From positions 1 through 11,399 of the forward strand of contig JAISNF010000463.1 of assembly GCA_031276415.1 (NCBI GenBank): a stretch of DNA of 11,399 bases, read 5' to 3'. Positions 1 to 7,000 of this stretch are shown piece after piece. The notes beneath the pieces are model-generated. The model did not search any database. It had not been told where the DNA came from and was given only the letters and a program-made list of their open reading frames with translations. The stretch's first letter is position 1, and each line of letters begins with the position of its first letter. Made by a program: the position numbers and the translations under genes. The stretch is from Planctomycetaceae bacterium. Its GTDB lineage: Bacteria; Planctomycetota; Planctomycetia; Pirellulales; Thermoguttaceae.

Positions 1-66
1 CATTTGCTGGAATTTTTCTGTAAAAATTCCCAAAAACACAACCAAACATCCCATTAAATTTTCCAT
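1..66 (-). CDS. Start of an unidentified minus-strand gene (partial, 22 codons)
   Basis: Reading the minus strand from the ATG at 66-64 gives an open frame to the window edge: MENLMGCLVVFLGIFTEKFQ followed by QM. The start is well supported by AAAGGAG (complement of 74-80) with a 7-nt spacer, the best ribosome binding site in the window, and by a near-consensus promoter about 100 bp upstream. Residues 4-15 are hydrophobic (LMGCLVVFLGIF), which could be the beginning of a membrane segment or signal peptide, but the fragment is too short to decide. The rest of the gene lies outside the window, so no function can be proposed. Confidence 0.6.
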   Translation of the reverse strand, partial: MENLMGCLVVFLGIFTEKFQQM

Positions 67-112
67 TGTAAATCTCCTTTAAAAGGTTTTACCAAAATTA
101 ACCGCCAACACG

Positions 113-136
113 TTTGCCGCAATACAAAGCGGCAAA
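113..136 (-). promoter_or_regulatory. Leader hairpin upstream of the left-edge gene
   Basis: TTTGCCGC (113-120) and GCGGCAAA (129-136) are perfect inverted repeats with an 8-nt loop. The hairpin lies between the predicted transcription start (about 160) and the ATG at 66, so it would form in the 5' leader of the left-edge mRNA. No U-run follows the stem on the minus strand, so it does not look like an intrinsic terminator. A role in leader stability or regulation is inference. Confidence 0.4.
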
Positions 137-168
137 AAATAACGCATTGTGATTAAATTAGTTTTCAC

Positions 169-196
169 ATTTTAACCAAAAGACCATTCTTGTCAA
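169..196 (-). promoter_or_regulatory. Sigma-70-like promoter of the left-edge gene
   Basis: On the minus strand a perfect -35 box TTGACA (complement of 191-196) is followed after 16 bp by TAAAAT (complement of 169-174), which matches TATAAT at 5 of 6 positions. Transcription would start near 160 and give a leader of roughly 95 nt before the ATG at 66. The strong ribosome binding site and this promoter support each other. The same -35/16 bp/TAAAAT arrangement occurs upstream of sat. Confidence 0.5.
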
Positions 197-355
197 TTGG
201 AATATTGCCCCGAACCAAAAGATTTTCAAAAAATTCGTCATTTAAATCCGTCATCTCCAAAGAATTTCGTCATTATTCGGCAAATTTCTTGCAAAATAAT
301 TAAAAGGAACTTCTAAAAACCACAAATATATTTTTATTTAACCACAAAAAAACGT

Positions 356-506
356 CCGCAGATTGTTTTAAAAAGCGTCCGCAGATTACGCTGATAGACG
401 CAGATTATTTTTAAAATTGTTTGTCTATTTTGTTGTTTCGTATTCTCAAAAGACAATCAGCGTCCATCTGCGAAATCTGCGGACTATATTTAAAAACAAT
501 CTGCGG
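356..506. repeat. Nested inverted repeat of the CTGCGGAC/ATCAGCG family
   Basis: The outer arms are a perfect 14-bp inverted pair, CCGCAGATTGTTTT (356-369) and its complement (493-506). Inside it is a perfect 11-bp pair, GTCCGCAGATT (377-387) and its complement (474-484). Further in, ACGCTGAT (388-395) faces ATCAGCGT (456-463). The right half reads in the same direction and with the same words (ATCAGCGTCC, ATCTGCG, CTGCGGAC) as the 43-bp array at 3865-4079, and the left half is the opposite orientation. The element begins 25 bp beyond the stop codon of the 532-1245 gene, so it would lie in or near that transcript's 3' end. The stretch 197-355 shows nothing else I can support. Confidence 0.75.
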
Positions 507-531
507 TTTGAGTTTTGGCAATTACTCTTGA

Positions 532-1245
532 TTACTCTTGCTGTTTGTGTTGTTCGGTTGTGCCGGAAAGATGAACACTCCCGTCCTGAAAAGTAATACC
601 ATTCAATAATATCAATCGCTCATTGTCGTATTTTATGTCGAAAACAACCGTAATTGTCGGATCACCCGCCTCCATTCCTTGTTGCACCTGATACGATTTT
701 TCCTTAAAAGTATTCATAATAAATTTTACCGGAACTTCTTTGGAAATCGGTAATTTTCCAAATTTGGCTTTCTTGACGCGAATAACTAATCGGTTCGGTT
801 CCGGAAAAGTCAAACCAAGAGAAAGATGAAGCGTACCGGAAAACGCCCCTCGCGTAACACGACAAGCCACATCAACCTGCCGATCCGAAAATGTCAAACG
901 CGGTTCAATAATTTCTTTCGGAAAAAGATTGGTGCCTTCTTTTTCAAGTTCCACCGCAAAATAAGCGTTCAAATCGTCCGCAGTAAAAACGGCTTGCCAC
1001 GGTTCACCCGTTTTTTGAATGGCATTATTCAAATTGCCTATTTTTTGGAGCGTTTCTTTGTTCCGAAGTTGCTGAATTTCAGGATCAACAACAAGCGACT
1101 TTTTATAAAAATCCGGTAAACGTTGCGCAGAAAGATAAAGTGAATACAAAATTAACAGGAAAATCAAAAAAATTCCCGTCAAAATATAAGCAATCAACCG
1201 AAAAATTTTACGGCGTGTCATTGTCGGCGGTGTTGATTGTGTCAT
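532..1245 (-). CDS. Membrane-anchored protein of unknown function
   Basis: This 237-residue protein has a short polar N-terminus, basic residues at 11-13, then one strong hydrophobic helix at about 16-40 (IFRLIAYILTGIFLIFLLIL region). The remaining ~195 residues appear soluble and mixed alpha/beta, so the likely topology is a single N-terminal anchor with the bulk outside the cytoplasm. Recognisable stretches are RLPDFY just after the anchor, FTADDLNAYF, EPRLTF and GKLPIS. I recall similar unnamed planctomycete proteins, and the layout loosely resembles YpmS/DUF2140, but I cannot confirm either. The start is supported by AGGAG about 9 nt upstream and by the ATGA overlap with hemD (bases 1242-1245), implying translational coupling. 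The final CAAGAGTAAT is duplicated in tandem (521-540), so a second stop-like TAA follows the first. A role linked to haem synthesis is suggested only by position. Confidence 0.85.
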   Translation of the reverse strand: MTQSTPPTMTRRKIFRLIAYILTGIFLIFLLILYSLYLSAQRLPDFYKKSLVVDPEIQQLRNKETLQKIGNLNNAIQKTGEPWQAVFTADDLNAYFAVELEKEGTNLFPKEIIEPRLTFSDRQVDVACRVTRGAFSGTLHLSLGLTFPEPNRLVIRVKKAKFGKLPISKEVPVKFIMNTFKEKSYQVQQGMEAGDPTITVVFDIKYDNERLILLNGITFQDGSVHLSGTTEQHKQQE

Positions 1246-2114
1246 TGATGTTGTCTCCTGGTAAGTTCATTGTAAAGGTTTAAGCCTAAAATTGTAGATT
1301 GTTCGGAGGAACCTAACTTTTTCAATACGTCAAGAACTCCTTTAATGGAAGCGGTTTTAGCCTCATATTGCGGCGGAAATCCAAGTTCGCGAAGTGTTTT
1401 TGAGGTAATCGGACTAATACTGATCAGTTCAGAACGCCGCAGATTTTCGCCGAACATTTTGACCAAAGAACACGCAATCGAAGAACTTGTAACCGTAATA
1501 TAATCAATTTTTCCTTGTTGCAGAAATGCTGCGATTTTCGGTTCCGGCTGTTCCACATCAACACTTTTATAAACGACAACTTCCGTAACAATTCCGCCGG
1601 CTTCTTCAAGACGCCGCCGCAAAATATCACGCCCGCGATTGGCACGAAGCAGTAAAAAACGTTGACCGGAATGAGCCTCTTTGAGAAGATATTCGAGAAC
1701 TCCTTCAATAGAAAAAATTTCAGGAAGAATATCCGCATGTTGCCCAATACGGCGTTGAAGAGCAGCATCGGTTTCGGCTCCAATAACCGCAATCCGTATC
1801 GGTTTTAAAAACGCCAATTGCTCCTGCGTAACTCCAAAAGGCGTTTTGTCCAACTCGTTTTTTTCTTCCGTCAGAAACTGTTGCCGATCAAAAAAGAACT
1901 GAATACCATTGACACTCGAAAAAACAAGCCAATCAAAACCGTTTTTTTTATTTTCAAGAAGAAGCCGGCGAATAACATCATCGACTTCAACCCAAGAATC
2001 CGGCGGACGGATTTCAATGGTCGGCTGAAGTAAAACCGTCCAACCAAGCGATTCCAATTCCAATTGGAGCGGTTTTACCAAATGTTTGGGACGAGTCAGC
2101 AGAACAATTGACAT
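1242..2114 (-). CDS. hemD: Uroporphyrinogen-III synthase
   Basis: HemD closes linear hydroxymethylbilane with inversion of ring D to give uroporphyrinogen III, the common precursor of haem, sirohaem and other tetrapyrroles; it is cytosolic. The 290-residue product has the family's two-lobed pattern: TRP at 7-9 and PTIEIRPP at 31-38, DWLVFSSVNGIQFFF at 61-75, VIGAETDAAL at 110-119, a LLLRANRGRDIL strand-turn at 154-165, VVVYKS at 179-184, ITVTSSS at 206-212 and SPITSKTLRELG at 234-245. The length is modestly above the usual ~250, with extra residues at 85-100 and at the C-terminus. The sequence is weakly conserved in this family, so the call rests on the ordered pattern. It overlaps the downstream membrane-protein gene by four bases. 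No clear ribosome binding site precedes the ATG. A weak promoter-like pair (TTGATT at 2153-2158, TATTCA at 2130-2135 on the minus strand) would give a very short leader. Confidence 0.9.
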   Translation of the reverse strand: MSIVLLTRPKHLVKPLQLELESLGWTVLLQPTIEIRPPDSWVEVDDVIRRLLLENKKNGFDWLVFSSVNGIQFFFDRQQFLTEEKNELDKTPFGVTQEQLAFLKPIRIAVIGAETDAALQRRIGQHADILPEIFSIEGVLEYLLKEAHSGQRFLLLRANRGRDILRRRLEEAGGIVTEVVVYKSVDVEQPEPKIAAFLQQGKIDYITVTSSSIACSLVKMFGENLRRSELISISPITSKTLRELGFPPQYEAKTASIKGVLDVLKKLGSSEQSTILGLNLYNELTRRQHQ

Positions 2115-2303
2115 ATCGGAACATTGTATTGAATAGAATATTTTAACTCATAAATCAAAAACCATAAATCATAAACCAAAACTCTTGACTAAGTTTATTA
2201 TATTGGCAAGACTACCGAACTTCAAGAATTAAAATACTCTATGCGGTAAACACAATTTCCTCAATGATTTTCCGACAAGATCAATATTTTTGTGGATCAA
2301 TAT

Positions 2304-2374
2304 TTGCGGGACAGGGATTCGAACCCCGACTAAATGGTTCAGAGCCATTCGTGCTGCCTTTACACCATCCCGCA
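2304..2374 (-). tRNA. tRNA-Gln (anticodon CUG)
   Basis: The minus strand folds into a complete cloverleaf: acceptor TGCGGGA (complement of 2368-2374) pairs with TCCCGCA (complement of 2305-2311) over 7 bp; D stem GTGT/GCAC; anticodon stem AATGG/CCATT around loop CTCTGAA; a 4-nt variable loop; and T stem CGGGG/CCCTG around TTCGAAT. Anticodon CTG reads CAG, so this is glutamine. The U1-A72 first pair is typical of bacterial tRNA-Gln. The discriminator is A, and CCA is not encoded (the next bases are ATA), so CCA must be added after transcription. A second tRNA-Gln reading CAA must exist elsewhere. It lies 28 bp after the sat stop on the same strand, with no obvious promoter between, so co-transcription with sat is possible. 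A 10-bp direct repeat GATCAATATT (2279-2288, 2295-2304) touches its 3' end. Confidence 0.95.
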
Positions 2375-2402
2375 ATTCGCAATTCTTTTTCGCTGTTGTT
2401 TG

Positions 2403-3659
2403 CTATTTTCCGGTCATTGCTTCGGCGAGTATTTTGGAGGTACTTTGGCGCATGATTCGCGGGTCAACTTCTTTTCCTTCGAGGAGTGTTTTGCGAACAT
2501 CTTTACCGGAGATAAAAATCGGCTTTTCGTCTTTGTGTTTTTCCATAAGATCAACTCGCCCCACCGATTCGTAATACGCCGCAAATCCAACATTGAGCGG
2601 TTTGATTTTCAAATCACCGTTTAAGTTGTTAAAAATTTCCTGCGCATCAAAATCACCCCAGATAGGATTACCGTCATGATAGGGAGCATCGGCGTGTTTT
2701 CGTCCGATAATCAAATCGGTAAACCCGAAATTTTGCCGATAAATTGCGTGCATAACCGCTTCTTTGGGACCGCCGTAAAACATTTTAATATCCAAACCAA
2801 GAAGGAGAACCCGATCAGGAACTGCGCCGCCGATTTTTTTCCAAAGATCGGTATCGCTATCGCCTTCACCGAGAAAACGGTTATTGATGAGGGCTTCGTA
2901 AGTTTTCATTCGAACCACTGCATTTACATCATCGCCTTTTGTTTCTCCGACCAACGGATTTAGACAGGCTCCGGCGTTAAAACCTTGCCGTAGTAATTCT
3001 TCAAGTCCATAAACTAAGGCGTATTCATGAGCGCGGTGTAATGGATTTCGTGTTTGAAACGCCACAACGCGTTGCCAATTTTTGGTATCGAGTAATTTCC
3101 GAACTTCGGTTGGAGTAAGAATATATTGTCCGAATGCCGGATTTTTTGGTTGCGGCAACACCCAAATCGAACCGCCCAATAAAAAAGTCGGATCGGGATA
3201 TTGTTTCAAAACCATATCTGCGCCGGGGTGATCTGTTCGTTCTGTCAGATAAACACTTTTCAGATATTTTGTTTTATCCCATGCAAAAACGCTGGAAACA
3301 GTTAAAGCGGCAACAATTTCACCTGATGAATTGACAATTGCAACTTCTTGACTCGGCTTAATTTGTTTCGCCAGATTTTCGTTGACGGGTAATGAAAGTG
3401 GAATTGTCCACGCATATTTTTTGCCGTTAAATTCGATGACGGATTCATCGAGGACGCGGTTGAAGGTTATTTCGTCCATTGGACCGGTGAGTGGGGAGAG
3501 TCCGCCGTCACCTAATCGGTACACTGTTGACAAATCCGCATCGCTAACCGGAATTTTCAACAATGTTGACGTTTTATTTTTGAACGATTCAATATCTTTT
3601 AGAGCAACTGTTCGGTTGACAGGTTCTGCCAGATCGCCGTGAGGAAAAATAAGAGGCAT
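2403..3659 (-). CDS. sat: Sulfate adenylyltransferase (ATP sulfurylase, Sat type)
   Basis: Sat converts ATP and sulfate to adenosine 5'-phosphosulfate and pyrophosphate, the first step of sulfate activation, in the cytoplasm. The 418-residue protein is the normal length for single-subunit bacterial Sat. It begins MPLIFPHGD, like the PHGG start of the family, has an N-terminal domain with GLSPLTGPM (53-61), and carries the nucleotide-binding motif QTRNPLHRAHE at 202-212 (QxRNPxHxxH fully intact). The later loop is GRKHADAP (319-326) instead of the common GRDHAG, followed by IWGDFDAQEIF (333-343), and ends with FISGKDVRKTL (382-392). The Cys/His zinc site seen in some bacterial Sat proteins between these last motifs is absent. 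No APS reductase, APS kinase or cysDN gene is in the window, so assimilatory versus energy use cannot be told. No ribosome binding site is obvious. A good promoter lies at 3771-3798, and tRNA-Gln follows 28 bp after the stop. Confidence 0.95.
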   Translation of the reverse strand: MPLIFPHGDLAEPVNRTVALKDIESFKNKTSTLLKIPVSDADLSTVYRLGDGGLSPLTGPMDEITFNRVLDESVIEFNGKKYAWTIPLSLPVNENLAKQIKPSQEVAIVNSSGEIVAALTVSSVFAWDKTKYLKSVYLTERTDHPGADMVLKQYPDPTFLLGGSIWVLPQPKNPAFGQYILTPTEVRKLLDTKNWQRVVAFQTRNPLHRAHEYALVYGLEELLRQGFNAGACLNPLVGETKGDDVNAVVRMKTYEALINNRFLGEGDSDTDLWKKIGGAVPDRVLLLGLDIKMFYGGPKEAVMHAIYRQNFGFTDLIIGRKHADAPYHDGNPIWGDFDAQEIFNNLNGDLKIKPLNVGFAAYYESVGRVDLMEKHKDEKPIFISGKDVRKTLLEGKEVDPRIMRQSTSKILAEAMTGK

Positions 3660-3693
3660 GAATTTTTATGAATTAAAGGTTGTTTTTTGATGT

Positions 3694-3744
3694 TTAAGTA
3701 AAATTTTGAGGTTAAGTAAAATTTAACCGCTACAATTTAACCGC
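3694..3744 (-). repeat. Direct repeats in the sat leader
   Basis: Two overlapping pairs of perfect direct repeats lie between the predicted sat transcription start and its ATG. TTAAGTAAAATTT occurs at 3694-3706 and 3712-3724, and AATTTAACCGC occurs at 3720-3730 and 3734-3744. On the sense (minus) strand the second pair reads GCGGTTAAATT. A closely similar GGCGGTTAATTTT lies in the leader of the left-edge gene near 94-106. They may be protein-binding sites, leader elements, or relics of the dispersed AACCGC repeats in this genome; the sequence alone does not say which. Confidence 0.5.
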
Positions 3745-3770
3745 CACATTTTTATTTCAAACGCTTGCCT

Positions 3771-3798
3771 ATTTTACATCAAAAATAAATGCTTTCAA
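3771..3798 (-). promoter_or_regulatory. Sigma-70-like promoter of sat
   Basis: On the minus strand TTGAAA (complement of 3793-3798, 5 of 6 to TTGACA) is followed after 16 bp by TAAAAT (complement of 3771-3776, 5 of 6 to TATAAT). Transcription would begin near 3764 and leave a leader of about 105 nt before the ATG at 3659. It would also supply the tRNA-Gln gene if there is no terminator between, and I see none in the 28-bp gap. Just upstream on the plus-strand numbering, two tandem 14-bp near-copies start with AGTGGATAG (3811-3838). Confidence 0.45.
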
Positions 3799-3864
3799 GA
3801 GAGACCAAATAGTGGATAGTTGAGAGTGGATAGCGGAGAGTTTCGCAATGCGGAATTATTATCT

Positions 3865-4079
3865 ATCTGCGATAATCAGCGTCCTCTGCGGACGTATTTT
3901 AAAATTCATCCGCGATAATCAGCGTCCTCTGCGGACGTATTTTAAAATTCATCTGCGATAATCAGCGTCCTCTGCGGATGTATTTTAAAATTCATCTGCG
4001 GTAATCTGCATCCTCTGCGGACGTATTTTAAAATTCATCTGCGATAATCAGCGTAATCTGCGGACGCATTTTAAAATTC
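3865..4079. repeat. Tandem array of five 43-bp units
   Basis: Five contiguous units of exactly 43 bp start at 3865, 3908, 3951, 3994 and 4037, each ending in TTTTAAAATTC. On the plus strand a unit holds ATCTGCGATAATCAGCG, then CGTCCTCTGCGGACG, then ATTTTAAAAT. The middle piece is a 5-bp inverted repeat (CGTCC/GGACG, 5-nt loop) and the last is a perfect 10-bp palindrome. Units 1 and 2 differ at one base; units 4 and 5 are the most diverged (TAATCTGCATCC in 4, CAGCGTAATCTGCGGACGC in 5). There are no spacers. The array starts six bases after the flgL stop codon, so it would be transcribed as the 3' region of flgL mRNA unless transcription ends first. Related words recur in the inverted repeat at 356-506. 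The rest of the gap (3799-3864) shows only the 14-bp near-repeats at 3811-3838. Confidence 0.95.
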
Positions 4080-4085
4080 AGAAAC

Positions 4086-7000
4086 TTAGAGATAATTTAG
4101 TAACGACATTTGGAGCATTGCGCTGGTAACTTGCATGGATGCCTGATAAGCAAGTTGTTGCGCCATATAATTTAACGAAACATCAGAAAAATCAATCCGA
4201 AGTGTTGAATTAAGAGTTTGTTCGTATTGAATATTTTCATCGGCTAAACGAATTTGTACATTATCAAGACTGTTTTGCATGACGCCAATCAATACGCGTG
4301 AACCATCAAGCCGCTCAACCGCCGTGTCCAGAAGTTGCGTTGCCCGTTCCATTTCACGCGTGTCGTTCTTTTCCATCGCCACCTGTAACCGAATCAATGC
4401 GTTAAAAAGTGAATCGGTTTCTAATGGGTTCGGATCATTCCCCTTCAAAATACTGTCCGTACCTCCGGTCATTGTTACGGAATTTAACGTAACCAACCCG
4501 CTGCCGTTACTCGGAAGTCCGTCCGCGTTGGTACTATTTTGAATATCGAACATCGACCGAACTGTTTCCGAAGCCTGATTTTGAAACAAATTGATCAAAT
4601 CGTTTGCGGTGGTTACGCCCGATTCAATTGAAAACCGTAACGTTTTCGAAGCGGCATCGTACACAAAATCGGGCGGTGTTCCTTCAATCAGTTCAATCCT
4701 GACATCATTGGCGTAAGTCCCAACACTTTTTGCTGTAACTAAAATCGAACCGTTCAACACGTCGGGAAACATTAAAACATTTGCCTGTGTTCCGGTTTCT
4801 GTTTTTGTACGGTATTCTTCACCCATGTTAATCAGACCCAGTTCGATTGCTGTTGTCGAAAGCAATGTCCGGTCAACCCGCGTAACATTTTCTCCGAAAC
4901 TCTTGTCCGTTAATTCAATTCCGTTACCAAATTTTGCCAGCGAAGCCGACAATAAACCGTCACGATTATCAGGATGATTATTGATAATTTGTAACACATC
5001 GCCAAACGTTTTAGCACCGTGAATGTCAATCTCTAAAACAGTTCCGTCATTTCGGGTAATCGTAAAATCAATTCCGCCGTCAATTCCGCCGGCGGTTGTT
5101 TCAAAACCGTCATAAACAACGCCTTCACCGGTATTTGTACCGTTTGTTGTATCGAGTTCCAGATTGAAATATTGTTTCGGTCCCGGCTGCGTATTAAACG
5201 CTTCAATAACTTCACACGCTGTTGTTACACCAGGGTTGATACCAATGTTAATGATCTTTGCGGTTTCGTCCATTGAAACAATAACTTTACCTTGCGGATC
5301 CGTTGTCGGTACAAAATTGATCGTGTAATCGTTCCAAATTTTTCCTTCATTTCTTGCGGTCAGAAGCAATGCGCTATTGGGCGTAACATTATTATGACGT
5401 GCAGTTGCGGCAATACCGGGTCCGGTATAATCTGTTACACCGCGTCCGAAATCAAATTCAGTCAACCGCGTATCAATATCGGCGGTTCGGATTCCTAATT
5501 GTGTTGCTGTTGCGCCACCGTTTTCACCGATACAAAAATCCGCTCCGCTAATTCTGCTCCGAACATCAATTCCGTTTCGATTTTCATTAATCGATGCGTA
5601 AAGTCCGTATTGAGGATCATTCAGTTGCGTCAACACATCGCTAACCGTTTTACAATTTTTGAACGAAATATTAAAAGTCTGATTACCGTTGACGAGTTGG
5701 ATGCCTGACGGATCAAAATCAATTCCTGTTCCGCCGGCGGTTGTTCCTTCGGTAACGGTAATTCCGGGCAATAATGTTACGGTTCCGGTTCCCGCCAGAT
5801 TGGAATGTTGCTGATCCATTTCGCTTACCGATGCGGTAAACGGCGGAATTGTTCCCGCATTCGCCGCATCATTAATTGCACGAATAACATTATTGGCAAC
5901 GGAATTATCGGGATGAATATTTATCAACACTGTTTTTGTTTCAGTATTATATTCCGCCCATTCCGTTCCGGGCGTAATGAGCGGATCAGCCCGCAATGCA
6001 AAATTAACATCGTTGAGCGGAAAAAGTTCTTCGCCTGTTTCCGTATCAAAAAAACTGTTGCCGTTATGATTGGCGCGAAGAATAATATCGTTATTGTTTC
6101 CGGCAAAAACCAATGTCGTATTCGCACGGGAACCTAAAATGTCTTCGAGCAATATTGTTTGAGTCAGAGCGGGATTAAGATCACGCCCGATCAATTGTTT
6201 TTGCGACGTTAATTCTGTTTCCGTCGGAATACCGAGTTGTCGGGCAACGGTTCCCTTTCCGACTTCGGTAACAGTAATCGACCCCGGAGTTTCCGGCGGT
6301 AACGAAAAAGATAAACCGTTTGTTGTCAGATTAACTTTTACAGGAAAATAAGGATTTTTGTTATTTTCGATTGTCTGTTTAACATCAGCAATTGTAACAC
6401 AACGACTCAGATCAATATCAAAAGTTATCGCCTGATTATTGTATTTATAATTGAAACGAATAGAACCTTTTTCAACACCGCTACCGGCATTGAGATTACT
6501 CAGGAGCGTTGTATCACAAAGGGTCGGATTGAGATCGGTTTTTCCGCGTACCGGTTCCGAAATGGCACCGAACACTTCAACACCGTTGACATTCGATTGT
6601 GAAAGTAAATCCGTATCACTCCATGAATAAATGTTCGATTCTGTTCCGTTATATTGGACACTGTAAGAATCCGTTCCCCATTGAAACGGTAAAACAGAGG
6701 TCGTCGAACCGGCAAAAACGTATCGATTTTCAAACGAATTGTTACCAAAATCAAATATTTTTTGAATCGTTTGTTTGACTGTCTGCGCCAATGCGGTACG
6801 TTGTGTGGAACTGGTTGTTGTGTTGATCGCTTCCAATGCTGTTGCCCGCGCATTATCGGTGAGTGTGTTGAATAAAGAAAGTGTTGAATCGGTTGCCGAC
6901 AAAAATGTTTGGGTCGATTGGATGTTAGCGGCATTCTGCGTTTTGCGTTCAATTAATGTTTGTACAGAAAGTGTCGCCGTTGCATTGTACGGCGAATCGC

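Noticed and set aside
113..136. Intrinsic terminator
   Set aside because: The stem is not followed by a U-run on either strand in the direction of a gene end, and it lies between promoter and start codon.
826..1119. Plus-strand open frame of 97 codons opposite the membrane-protein gene
   Set aside because: Shadow of the minus-strand gene, with basic low-information composition and no ribosome binding site or family resemblance.
532..1245. Assignment to YpmS/DUF2140
   Set aside because: Topology and a few motif positions are similar, but the resemblance is too weak by eye to name the family.
3865..4079. Possible CRISPR array
   Set aside because: The 43-bp units are contiguous with no unique spacers, and no cas gene is present.
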